Position numbers and translations under genes: made by a program | The notes under the pieces: model-generated | What the model saw: only the letters and a program-made list of their open reading frames with translations | Told to the model about the DNA's origin: nothing | Database searches by the model: none | In this document: positions 52,951 to 61,329 of the stretch, piece by piece | Numbering within the stretch: the stretch's first letter is position 1 | How the letters are laid out: each line of letters starts with the position of its first letter | DNA from: Gallionella straubiae | GTDB lineage: Bacteria; Pseudomonadota; Gammaproteobacteria; Burkholderiales; Gallionellaceae | DNA length: 64,000 nucleotides | Reading direction: 5' to 3' | Assembly: GCF_051257895.1 (NCBI RefSeq) | Contig: NZ_CP194331.1 | Coordinates: 1,178,001-1,242,000 of the forward strand

Positions 52951-53370
52951 TCAACCGCAGAAGTTGTATTCATGCTCCTTCAGCACCGGCTTCATCAACA
53001 TGTCTTCCCTGACAATATGGCCGGTTATCCAGTCGCACAGGTATTGGTAGCACTGTTTCGCGATCCGGTCGGACCACATGCCGCTCAGCGCATTCAATTT
53101 GTCCTTCATGCGACGGAATTCATCCAGCAGATTCTCATGCACCGATTCGATCCTGGTGGAGTCCAGGCCCACCGCCGCTGCTATCCTTTTCTCGTTCTTG
53201 AAATGAGCGCGCAGCCAGTACTCGATCTGCTCGAGCTCGTGCGACAGGGACGAGCCGTCCTTTGCCCTGATGGTCGCATCCAGGCTGATCACCATAACGA
53301 TCAGATTTCTATGTTCCGAGTCGATGACGGCGTTGCCGACGCTCAATTCGTTAGACCACACTAATGCCAT
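52951..53370 (-). CDS. bacteriohemerythrin (second copy, riboswitch-associated)
   Basis: The 139-residue product starts MALVWSNELSVGNAVIDSEH. It keeps most di-iron ligands: His in DSEHRNLI, His and Glu in RAHFKNEKRI, a His in VHENLLDEF, and His-xxx-Asp in TGHIVREDMLMKP. The middle helix lacks the usual HxxxHxxF second histidine, reading ESVHENLLDEF. The ATG at 53370 has GAGG six bases upstream. On the same strand, upstream, lie a 46-codon ORF and a cyclic dinucleotide riboswitch, so expression is probably set by that signal. It converges on the acyl carrier fusion gene. Confidence 0.9.
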   Translation of the reverse strand: MALVWSNELSVGNAVIDSEHRNLIVMVISLDATIRAKDGSSLSHELEQIEYWLRAHFKNEKRIAAAVGLDSTRIESVHENLLDEFRRMKDKLNALSGMWSDRIAKQCYQYLCDWITGHIVREDMLMKPVLKEHEYNFCG

Positions 53371-53459
53371 TGCTTGCCTCAAAAGTTCAGTTTCCACGAT
53401 AGCCGCCGGCTGAAAAACCGCGCCGGGCGGGCGCATTGTGCAATTACGGAGATGTGGAA

Positions 53460-53600
53460 TCAGTGAAACCCGGAGGGCTTCGGATTTTCCCCTGTCGCGA
53501 TTCGCGACTCCGGGAATTGATCGGGATGGAATCTGCCGGACAGGCCGCCCCCGGCGGAGCGTTTTGAATGGACTTCAAAGGAAGGCTGGACTTCTGACAT
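53460..53600 (-). CDS. 46-residue small ORF downstream of the riboswitch
   Basis: An ATG at 53598-53600 preceded by AAGGAG at 5 bases opens a 46-codon frame (MSEVQPSFEVHSKRSAGGG, then LSGRFHPDQFPESR and GENPKPSGFH). It has no hydrophobic segment and I recognise no family. It sits 46 bases after the riboswitch and 89 bases before the hemerythrin start. It could be a real small protein or a leader peptide; the near-ideal ribosome binding site is the main support. A perfect GTCGCG-ATT-CGCGAC hairpin lies within its last third. Confidence 0.45.
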   Translation of the reverse strand: MSEVQPSFEVHSKRSAGGGLSGRFHPDQFPESRIATGENPKPSGFH

Positions 53601-53646
53601 GACTTCTCCTTATCGATAAGCAGAGCAACAGCCAGAATCATTTTTT

Positions 53647-53736
53647 GGCGGCCCCGCTATCGTAGGTTTTACCCCTTAGATCGGAAACTTTGCGTCCCTG
53701 CCTTTCGGCAGGTTTGCCTTTTTCAAATGTGCCGCC
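53647..53736 (-). promoter_or_regulatory. GEMM-I (cyclic di-GMP-I type) riboswitch
   Basis: Read on the minus strand, GGCAAACC is followed by a TGCC-GAAA-GGCA tetraloop hairpin. GGGACGCAAAG, TTTCCGATCTAAG and TACGATAGCGGGG come next, the conserved string of the GEMM-I class in the right order and spacing. GGCGGC (53736-53731) and GCCGCC (53652-53647) close the P1 stem. An upstream GCCGCC at 53750-53745 can pair with the same GGCGGC, a possible switching strand. One base decides between cyclic di-GMP and cyclic GMP-AMP; the retained GG before CAAACC favours cyclic di-GMP, but I cannot number it with certainty. It should control the 46-codon ORF and hemerythrin. Confidence 0.9.
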
Positions 53737-53805
53737 AAAAATCCGGCGGCACGAGGATGCGAATCTTACTTAAGTCATAATTTTGCGCAAGGGAAAAATT
53801 GTAAT

Positions 53806-54468
53806 TTAGCACAAGCTTATGATTTGCCAGCCATGCCGCTCGGCATGGGCGCGCAACGTGGCGTCGGGATTGGCCGCGACGGGGTGTTTCACCTTCTGCA
53901 GAAGCGGCAGGTCGTTGAGCGAATCGCTGTAGAAGGTGCTATCGGCGAAGCTGTCCAGCGTCCAGCCGCGCTCTCTCAGCCAGTTTTCCAGCCGCGTGAT
54001 CTTGCCCTCGCGGAAGCACGGCACATCCGCCACACCGCCGGTGAATTCGCCGCCCTTGTGCTCCGGCTCGGTCGCGATCAGGTGCTCGACGCCGAACTCG
54101 CGCGCGATCGGTGCGGTGACGAAGCTGTTGGTCGCGGTGATGATGACGCACAGGTCCCCCGCCGTGCGATGGCGCTGCACCAGTTCACGCGACTGCGGGG
54201 TGATCATCGGCAGCACGCTCTCGCGCATGAATTGCTTGTGCCACTCGTCCAGCGTCTTGCGCGAATGGCGCGACAGCGGCTTGAGCTGGAAATCCAGGAA
54301 CTCGTGGATGTCCAGCGTCCCGGCCTTGTATTGCTCGTAGAAGGCGAGGTTCTTCACCTCGAACAGTTCGCGGTCGAGCACGCCGATGCGGATGAGGAAC
54401 TGCGACCACTCGAAATCGCTGTCGCCGTTGAGCAGGGTGTTGTCCAGATCGAATAAAGCCAGATTCAC
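53806..54468 (-). CDS. HAD-IB family phosphatase (SerB-like)
   Basis: The 220-residue protein begins LALFDLDNTLLNGDSD, the DxDxT nucleophile motif. It has motif II in CVIITATNS, a Lys region, and motif III in FYSDSLNDLPLL. It belongs to the HAD-IB group that includes phosphoserine phosphatase and the histidinol-phosphatase-like proteins often found next to hda. The substrate is not decided. It ends 70 bases before the riboswitch, is transcribed in the same direction, and starts 5 bases after hda. Confidence 0.9.
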   Translation of the reverse strand: MNLALFDLDNTLLNGDSDFEWSQFLIRIGVLDRELFEVKNLAFYEQYKAGTLDIHEFLDFQLKPLSRHSRKTLDEWHKQFMRESVLPMITPQSRELVQRHRTAGDLCVIITATNSFVTAPIAREFGVEHLIATEPEHKGGEFTGGVADVPCFREGKITRLENWLRERGWTLDSFADSTFYSDSLNDLPLLQKVKHPVAANPDATLRAHAERHGWQIISLC

Positions 54469-54473
54469 TTCAG

Positions 54474-55142
54474 TTACCTTTTACCTTTCAGTTCCTGTTG
54501 CAGGATTTCTTTGAGCAGCGGCACCGACGGCGCGCGGTGCAGGCGCAGCGAATGCTCGTCCAGCGCGTCCAGCGCCGCCATCAGGCTGGGCAGGTCGCGG
54601 CGGCCGTGGCGCAGCAGATATTGCGTGACCTCCGGCGGCAGCGCGAAGCCGCGCGACTGCGCGTGCTGCGCCAGCGCCTGCGCCTTTTCCTCGTCGCTCA
54701 GGCCGTGCACCTGGTACACCAGCCCCCAGCCGAGGCGGGTGCGCAGGTCGTCGCGAAGCGCCAGATGCAGCGGCGCCTGTGTGCCGCTGACCAGCAGCAT
54801 GCCGCCGCTGTCGCGCATGCGGTTGTAGAGATCGAACAGTTCGATCTGCGCGGCGGCGTCGAGGCGCTCGACATCGTCCACCGCGACCACCTCTGTGGGC
54901 TGCGGGACACTGCCCTGCGCATAGACCGCGCTGCGCTGCGCCTCCAGTGCTGCGCTTACACAGGCGCGCAGCAAGTGGCTCTTGCCGCTGCCGGCCTCAC
55001 CCCAGAGATAGAAACTCCGCTCGCTGCTGCTGCCCGCCAGGGCATGGCGCAGCACCGAAAGCAATTCGAGGTTGCGCCCCGCGACGAAGTTGGCCAGGGT
55101 CGGTTGCGAATCGGGGGTAATGTCGAGCAGCAGTTGGCTCAC
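54474..55142 (-). CDS. hda: DnaA regulatory inactivator Hda
   Basis: The 222-residue AAA+ protein resembles DnaA domain III: Walker A LWGEAGSGKSHLL (about 47-59), Walker B VVAVDDVERLD, sensor I region LLVSGTQAPLHLALRDDLRTRLGWGL and sensor II RRDLPSLMAALDALDEHSL. It starts SQLLLDITPDSQPTLANFVAGRN. With the DNA-loaded clamp it converts DnaA-ATP to DnaA-ADP. A short N-terminal clamp-binding motif (QLLLDI) is visible. It overlaps the preceding permease gene by 4 bases. Confidence 0.95.
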   Translation of the reverse strand: MSQLLLDITPDSQPTLANFVAGRNLELLSVLRHALAGSSSERSFYLWGEAGSGKSHLLRACVSAALEAQRSAVYAQGSVPQPTEVVAVDDVERLDAAAQIELFDLYNRMRDSGGMLLVSGTQAPLHLALRDDLRTRLGWGLVYQVHGLSDEEKAQALAQHAQSRGFALPPEVTQYLLRHGRRDLPSLMAALDALDEHSLRLHRAPSVPLLKEILQQELKGKR

Positions 55143-56197
55143 GGTTTGTTGTACATGTTACTTGTGAGATACCACGCCCTGCCGTGGCGCAGCGCAACCA
55201 GCAGGATTGCGGACAGCGGCAGCGCAAGCAGCAGGCCGAAGAAGCCGAACACCTGGCCGAAGGCGAGCAGCGCGAAGATCACCGCGAGTGGATGCAGGCC
55301 GATGCGGTCGCCGACCAGCCACGGCGTGACCACCATGCCTTCGAGCAACTGCCCGGCGCCGAACGCCGCCCATACCCACAGCACGCCGCCGAAGCTCGTG
55401 AACTGCATCGCCGCCGCGAGCGTCGCGAGCGACAGGCCGAGGATCATGCCGAGATAGGGTACGAACACCAGCACCCCGGCGAGGATGCCGATAGGCAAGG
55501 CGAACTCCAGTCCGGCCAGCCACAGCGCCACGACGTAAAACAAACTCATCAGCAGCATCACGGCAATCTGCCCGCGCAGGAACTCCGCGAGCACGCCGTC
55601 CACTTCGGCGGCGATCTCCGCCACCTTGGCGTGCCAGTGGCGCGGGACCAGTTCGTCCAGTTGCGCGACCAGCGCATCCCAGTCGCGCAGCAGGTAGAAC
55701 ATCGCCACCGGAATCAGCAGCAGGTTGACCAGCGCGCCGGCAATCGCACCGCCGCTGCTGCCGATCCACGGCAGCACTTTCCCCGCAACCCCGCCCGCGC
55801 CCTGCCAGTGGCTGAGCAGCAGGTTCTTCAGCGCCTGTGCGTCCCATTCGAGGCTCACGCCAAACCATTGCTGCAACTGCGGCAGCAGCTTCGTGCGCGC
55901 AGCCTCGATCCAGTCCGGGACGCGCGTCACGAACAGGCTGATTTCCTTTTCCAACAGTGGCAGCATGATGACGAGCAGCAGGCCGGACAGCAGCAGCAAG
56001 CCGCCCATCACCAGCGCCACAGCCAGCGTGCGCGGCACTTTGCGGGCGGCGAGGCGCTGCACCAGCGGGTTGCAGATGTAGGCGAGGATGCCCGCCGCGA
56101 CGAACGGCGTGAGGATCGGGCTGAGCAGATACAGCAGCACGGCGGCAACGGCAGCAAAGATCAGCCATTGCGCGGCGGCGAAGCGAGGCAGGGTCAT
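55139..56197 (-). CDS. perM: AI-2E family transporter (PerM-like)
   Basis: The 352-residue membrane protein has about eight membrane segments and the family's central EFLRGQIAVMLLMSLFYVVALWLAGLEFALPIGILAGVLVFVPYLG region (outlined). It has YICNPLVQRLAARKVPRTLAVALV near the start and GQLLEGMVVTPWLVGDRIGLHPLAVIFALL near the end. Family members export small molecules or ions; the autoinducer role of the name giver is not general. It is divergent from purM by 60 bases and leads the perM-hda-HAD operon. Confidence 0.92.
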   Translation of the reverse strand: MTLPRFAAAQWLIFAAVAAVLLYLLSPILTPFVAAGILAYICNPLVQRLAARKVPRTLAVALVMGGLLLLSGLLLVIMLPLLEKEISLFVTRVPDWIEAARTKLLPQLQQWFGVSLEWDAQALKNLLLSHWQGAGGVAGKVLPWIGSSGGAIAGALVNLLLIPVAMFYLLRDWDALVAQLDELVPRHWHAKVAEIAAEVDGVLAEFLRGQIAVMLLMSLFYVVALWLAGLEFALPIGILAGVLVFVPYLGMILGLSLATLAAAMQFTSFGGVLWVWAAFGAGQLLEGMVVTPWLVGDRIGLHPLAVIFALLAFGQVFGFFGLLLALPLSAILLVALRHGRAWYLTSNMYNKP

Positions 56198-56257
56198 TTC
56201 GGGTAAAATTCGCGGGAAATTTGCGGCACTTTACCTTCTAGAAAGCGAGAACTCAAC

Positions 56258-57298
<1,041 letters not shown>

Positions 57299-57306
57299 TA
57301 GATAAA

Positions 57307-57346
57307 CCGTTCGCCCTGAGCTTATCGAAGGGTTCACTACGAACGG
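57307..57346. repeat. REP-like palindrome (CCGTTCGCCCTGAGC type)
   Basis: CCGTTCGCCCTGAGCTTATCGAAGGG in parts, ending TACGAACGG, forms a hairpin with its own end (CCGTTCG/CGAACGG). The inner word CTGAGCTTATCGAAGGG matches the element inserted into gluQ at 26450-26507. Confidence 0.75.
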
Positions 57347-57364
57347 ATTAATTCAGCTAGGGTT

Positions 57365-57410
57365 GTAGGTCGGGTTTTAACCCGACATGTCGGGCTGAAG
57401 CCCGACCTAC
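57365..57410. repeat. GTAGG-family palindromic repeat (purM-purN gap)
   Basis: GTAGGTCGGG and CCCGACCTAC flank inner hairpins CGGGTTTTAACCCG and GTCGGGCTGAAGCCCGAC. Unit length is 46 bases. Confidence 0.8.
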
Positions 57411-57455
57411 GCTCAAATGAATTATTCGGGTTAATTCAGAGAGTCGCAGGCAAAC

Positions 57456-58094
57456 ATGAAGTCCATCGTCATCCTCATCTCCGGCCGCGGCAGCAACATG
57501 CAGGCGCTGCTCGAAGCGAAGCTGCCCTGCCGCATCGCGGCGGTGATCAGCAACCGCGCCGATGCCGGCGGACTGCAGGTCGCACAGGCGCACGGCATTC
57601 CGACCGCCGTCATCGGGCACCGCGACTACCCGGACCGCGAGAGCTTCGATGCCGCGCTGGCCGGGCTCATCGACACCTTCCACCCGGATTTCGTGGTGCT
57701 CGCGGGTTTCATGCGCATCCTCACGGCGGGCTTCGTGGCGCGCTATCACGGCAGGCTGGTCAACATTCATCCCTCGCTGCTGCCCGCCTACGGCGGCCTC
57801 GATACGCATGCGCGCGCCTTGCACGACGGCGTGCGCATCCACGGCTGCACGGTGCATTTCGTCACCCCCGATCTCGACCACGGCCCGATCATCATCCAGG
57901 CCGCCGTGCCGGTGCTGGGCGGCGACACCGAGCAGGCGCTCGCGGCGCGGGTACTGGATGAAGAGCACCGCATCTACCCGCAGGCCGTCCGCTGGCTGTG
58001 CGCGGGCCGGGTTGAACTGGGCGATGACGGGCGGGTCAGATTGCGAAGTCACCAGCAATCCGGTTTTGCGTTGATCTCACCCAGCCTGGAGTAA
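57456..58094 (+). CDS. purN: phosphoribosylglycinamide formyltransferase
   Basis: The 212-residue enzyme transfers formyl from 10-formyl-THF to GAR in purine synthesis. It begins VILISGRGSNMQALLEA. It contains FVVLAGFMRILTAGF, the catalytic set NIHPSLLPAYGGLDTHARAL (Asn and His) and GCTVHFVTPDLDHGPII with the Asp. The next gene starts two bases after its stop, a purN-DUF3108 arrangement. Confidence 0.97.
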   Translation: MKSIVILISGRGSNMQALLEAKLPCRIAAVISNRADAGGLQVAQAHGIPTAVIGHRDYPDRESFDAALAGLIDTFHPDFVVLAGFMRILTAGFVARYHGRLVNIHPSLLPAYGGLDTHARALHDGVRIHGCTVHFVTPDLDHGPIIIQAAVPVLGGDTEQALAARVLDEEHRIYPQAVRWLCAGRVELGDDGRVRLRSHQQSGFALISPSLE

Positions 58095-58096
58095 TC

Positions 58097-58801
58097 ATGA
58101 AATCGTATCTGCAAGCTCTCGCATGGCTCATGCTGTGCACTGCCACAACCGCCCTGGCTGCCCCGCCGGACAGCGTGCAGGCCACCTACGACGTTTCCAA
58201 GAGCGGCTTGCAGGTCGAAGTCAAAGAGACCTATACGCGCGACCGTGATCGCTACACGCTGTCCAGCGTCTGGACGCCGGTCGGCCTGCTGGCGATACTC
58301 AAGCCGGAAAAAATCCTCATCGACAGCAGCGGCCTGATCGGCAAACAGGGGCTGCAACCGCTGCTTCTCAATCACCGGCGCGAACTCGACGAGAGCAAGA
58401 ACAGCCGCGCCGAGTTCGACTGGAACAGCAAACGCCTCGCGCTCATCACCCCGGGGCAACGCAAGGTGGTCGCGCTGCCCGACGGCACGCAGGATCGCCT
58501 GAGCGCGATGTACCAGTTCATGTTCCTGCCGTTGCAGGATGCCGATACGCTGGATTTTTCGATGACCAACGGCAGCAAGCTGGATCACTACCATTACGTC
58601 ATCACGCGCGACCAGACGACCAGGGTTCCGGCCGGAGAATTCAGGACCCTCTATCTCGACAGCCAGGCCAAGCCGGGCGAGAGCCGCACCGAAATCTGGC
58701 TGGCCACGCAGTACCATAACCTGCCGTGCAAAATAATCATCACCGAGGCCAACGGCGACCAATTCACCCAGGTATTGAGCAAGCTGACCCTCAAGCCGTG
58801 A
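58097..58801 (+). CDS. DUF3108 domain periplasmic protein
   Basis: The 234-residue protein has a signal peptide (LQALAWLMLCTATTALAAP) and a single DUF3108 beta-rich domain (VQATYDVSKSGLQVEVKETYT; later YHYVITRDQTTRVPAGEFRTLYLDSQ). It ends with TEIWLATQYHNLPCKIIITEANGDQ in outline. The related proteins are envelope proteins of unknown job. It overlaps its paralogous neighbour by 4 bases (GTGA). Confidence 0.82.
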   Translation: MKSYLQALAWLMLCTATTALAAPPDSVQATYDVSKSGLQVEVKETYTRDRDRYTLSSVWTPVGLLAILKPEKILIDSSGLIGKQGLQPLLLNHRRELDESKNSRAEFDWNSKRLALITPGQRKVVALPDGTQDRLSAMYQFMFLPLQDADTLDFSMTNGSKLDHYHYVITRDQTTRVPAGEFRTLYLDSQAKPGESRTEIWLATQYHNLPCKIIITEANGDQFTQVLSKLTLKP

Positions 58802-59790
58802 TCGCATTGCCGCGCACTTCGACCGGAAGAATCGCCCTGGCCATAGCGCTGTCGGCATTGGCTCACGCCATCGCGCTGTTCGCGCCGCTGGTCAAGTTGC
58901 CGCCCGCCCAGGCGCCGCTGCCGCCGCTCATCGCCAAGCTGGAGCCGCTGCCCAAGATCGCCGCAAAGCCCGCACCAAGGAAACCCAAGCCCAAACCACG
59001 GCCTTCCCCGCCTGCGCCCGCGGAGTCTGCCGACCAGCCGGCCGAAAGCGTTGCGACGGAAGAACCGCAAATCGATGCCGAGCCGCAGCCGCCGGCGGCC
59101 GAGGAACCGGCCAAGGCAGCGGAGGAAACTAGGCCCGCACATCCGCTCCCCAAACACGCGCAACTCACTTTCACCGCCTATAAGGGCGCGGATTTCGCAG
59201 TCGGCGAAATGCGCCACCGCCTGGAAATCGGCGACGGCAAGAGCTACACCCTGCAGGTCGGCATGAACACCACCGGCCTCGCAAGCCTCTTCAAGAGCTA
59301 CGAGTCAAACCAGCAGAGCAGCGGCACCCTGACGGCCCAGGGACTGCGCCCCGCCAAATACAGCGAGACAAGAAACTCCTCGAAGGGCAAGGAGGCATTC
59401 GAAGCCACCTTCCTCTGGGAAGAAAAAGTACTGTCCTTCTCGAACGGCAACAGCATGCCGCTGCCCGATCAGGCCCAGGACATCGTCAGCTTCCTCTACC
59501 AGCTCTCGCAGCTGCCCTTGGACAAGGGCGCGCTACCGATATACATCAGCAACGGCAAGAAGCTGGAACGCTACGAGCTCTCCATCGGCGAAGAGGAGAT
59601 GATCCAGACCGGCATCGGCCGGCTGCGCGCGCTGCCGCTGCGCAAGAGCCGCCTGCAGGGCGAGGAAGGGCTGGACGTCTGGCTGGGGCTGGAATACCGC
59701 CTCTTGCCGGTGAAAATCCGCATGCTCGACCGCATGGGGCAGATTGCCGGCGAGATGGTCGTCTCGGATATCCGCGTGGCGGACGAGTGA
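58798..59790 (+). CDS. DUF3108 domain protein with TonB-like Pro-rich spacer
   Basis: From the GTG at 58798 the product has 330 residues. One N-terminal membrane segment (IALAIALSALAHAIALFAPLV) precedes a Pro/Lys/Glu-rich periplasmic spacer (about 35-115) that resembles TonB. A C-terminal DUF3108 domain follows (LTFTAYKGADFAVGEMRHRLEIGDGKSY in outline, then LGLEYRLLPVKIRMLDRMGQI). It is a longer, anchored partner of the preceding gene; the two share the domain and probably act together at the envelope. Function is unknown. Confidence 0.82.
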   Translation: MIALPRTSTGRIALAIALSALAHAIALFAPLVKLPPAQAPLPPLIAKLEPLPKIAAKPAPRKPKPKPRPSPPAPAESADQPAESVATEEPQIDAEPQPPAAEEPAKAAEETRPAHPLPKHAQLTFTAYKGADFAVGEMRHRLEIGDGKSYTLQVGMNTTGLASLFKSYESNQQSSGTLTAQGLRPAKYSETRNSSKGKEAFEATFLWEEKVLSFSNGNSMPLPDQAQDIVSFLYQLSQLPLDKGALPIYISNGKKLERYELSIGEEEMIQTGIGRLRALPLRKSRLQGEEGLDVWLGLEYRLLPVKIRMLDRMGQIAGEMVVSDIRVADE

Positions 59791-59801
59791 AAAACCGTTC
59801 T

Positions 59802-59850
59802 GGGATAACCAGCGACTGAGCTTTGCCACCCTGGTCGATTGGCTGGCTCG
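59802..59850. repeat. GGGATAACCAGCGACT-type repeat, copy 2
   Basis: GGGATAACCAGCGACT, AGCT and TCGATTGGCTGG match the element at 10701-10755 at both ends with a changed middle. It follows the stop of the DUF3108 gene by 11 bases. Confidence 0.55.
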
Positions 59851-59872
59851 GATATTTCATGAGGCATTCGAT

Positions 59873-59936
59873 GTAGAAGCCCGGCTTGGGGCGATTTGAC
59901 CGAAAACCTTATCGCGCAAACAAGTTGCGCTCCTAC
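59873..59936. repeat. degenerate GTAGG-family palindrome
   Basis: GTAGAAGCCCGGCTTGGGGC at the left and GCGCAAACAAGTTGCGCTCCTAC (last 10: GCGCTCCTAC) at the right, with a GCGCAA/TTGCGC hairpin. The left end has diverged from the GTAGG consensus. Confidence 0.5.
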
Positions 59937-60039
59937 GTTTCATCCGGCATTTATTCCGGCTGCAATACCAATTGGATTTTGCGCAAGATTCGCCCTGCGA
60001 TACACTGCGAACCATTCCAAGTCTTCTTGAACAACGGAC

Positions 60040-60717
60040 ATGACTTCCATCCTTCCGCATATCGCGCTCGATTCCGGCAGACAGCCGCAGCACAGCATCA
60101 TCTGGCTGCACGGCCTGGGCGCGGACGGCCAGGACTTCGTGCCCGTCGCCGGCGAACTGGACCTGCCCGTTCCCATCCACTACATCTTTCCGCACGCTCC
60201 GCAGCGCCCGGTGACCATCAACGGCGGGTTCGTGATGCGCGCCTGGTACGACATCGCCCATCCGCGCATCGACGCGCGGCAGGACGAGGAGGGCATCTAC
60301 GCTTCGCAGGCCGCGGTCGAGGCGCTGATCGCGAAGGAAGTGGCGCGCGGCATCGCGCCGGGCAACATCTTCCTGGCCGGATTCTCCCAGGGCGGCGCGA
60401 TCGCGCTGCACACCGCGCTGCGCCAAGAGGTCCCAGTAGGCGGCGTGCTGGTGCTCTCCAGCTACCTGCCGCTGGCCGAGAGCCTGGCCGGTGAAGCCTC
60501 GGCAAACGCCCAGCAGACTCCCATCTTCATGGCGCACGGGCGCAACGACCCGGTCGTGCCCTATGCGCTCGGAGCCGCATCGAGGGACCAGCTGCAGGAA
60601 CTGGGCTACTCGGTGGAATGGCACGAATACGGCATGCAGCATTCGGTGTGCGAAGAGGAACTGCGCGACATCGAGTTCTGGCTGGCCAGAAAGCTCCATC
60701 ACGGGGTAAACCACTGA
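60040..60717 (+). CDS. carboxylesterase of the phospholipase/carboxylesterase (EstB) family
   Basis: The 225-residue alpha/beta hydrolase has the lid-side SIIWLHGLGADGQDFVP, the family word PHAPQRPVTINGGFVMRAWYDI, a nucleophile elbow AGFSQGGAIAL (Ser about 113), the Asp in HGRNDPVVP and the His in YGMQHSV. Related enzymes act on short acyl esters and lysophospholipids or on S-acyl proteins. The start is the first ATG. No partner gene is evident. Confidence 0.92.
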   Translation: MTSILPHIALDSGRQPQHSIIWLHGLGADGQDFVPVAGELDLPVPIHYIFPHAPQRPVTINGGFVMRAWYDIAHPRIDARQDEEGIYASQAAVEALIAKEVARGIAPGNIFLAGFSQGGAIALHTALRQEVPVGGVLVLSSYLPLAESLAGEASANAQQTPIFMAHGRNDPVVPYALGAASRDQLQELGYSVEWHEYGMQHSVCEEELRDIEFWLARKLHHGVNH

Positions 60718-60747
60718 CTTCCACAGCTCCACAGACAAGGAGAGAAC

Positions 60748-61329
60748 ATGCACTTACATGCCAGCCGTTTGAATATTCTCGCTGCAATTTCCGCCGTGAT
60801 GTTTTTTTTCGGGATCGCCGGGTCGGCCCTCGCGGCCTCCAAGGAAGAGCAGCGCAACGAAATCCGCAAGATGCGCAGCGAAACGCTGGCGCGGCTCTAT
60901 AAGGTGCATCCCGCCGCCAAGGCGGACATCCAGAGGGCGGCCGGCTATGCGGTGTTCAGCAACGTCGGCGTCAACCTGATCTTCCTCTCCGCCGCGGGCG
61001 GCTCCGGCGTGGCGCACAACAACCAGAGCGGCAAGGATATCTACATGAAGATGATCTCTGGCGGACTGGGGATTGGCCTCGGCGTGAAAGACTTCCGCGG
61101 CGTCTTCGTGTTCTCGAACCAGAAGGTTTTCAAGCAGTTCGTCGAGAGCGGCTGGGAAGCCAGCGCCCAAGCGGATGCCGCCGCCAAGTCCGGTGAAAAG
61201 GGAGGTGCCGCGGCGGGTGCGATCACCGTCGCCCCCGGCGTCGACCTCTACCAGCTCACCGAAACCGGGCTCGCGCTGCAGGCGACGATACAGGGCACCA
61301 AGTACTACAAGAACGACGATTTAAACTAG
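60748..61329 (+). CDS. YSC84/SYLF domain lipid-binding protein
   Basis: The 193-residue protein has a signal peptide (ILAAISAVMFFFGIAGSALA) and a SYLF domain: GYAVFSNVGVNLIFLSAAGGSGVAHN, KMISGGLGIGLGVKDFRGVFVF and ALQATIQGTKYYKNDD. SYLF domains bind phosphoinositides in eukaryotes. The bacterial versions are periplasmic and of unknown role. AAGGAGAG precedes the ATG. Its stop overlaps that of the convergent gene by 4 bases. Confidence 0.88.
   Translation: MHLHASRLNILAAISAVMFFFGIAGSALAASKEEQRNEIRKMRSETLARLYKVHPAAKADIQRAAGYAVFSNVGVNLIFLSAAGGSGVAHNNQSGKDIYMKMISGGLGIGLGVKDFRGVFVFSNQKVFKQFVESGWEASAQADAAAKSGEKGGAAAGAITVAPGVDLYQLTETGLALQATIQGTKYYKNDDLN

Noticed and set aside
53444..53641. A 65-codon minus-strand frame starting right after the riboswitch (MILAVALLIDKEK).
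   Set aside because: It has no ribosome binding site of its own, begins at the P1 stem end, and overlaps the better-supported 46-codon frame.
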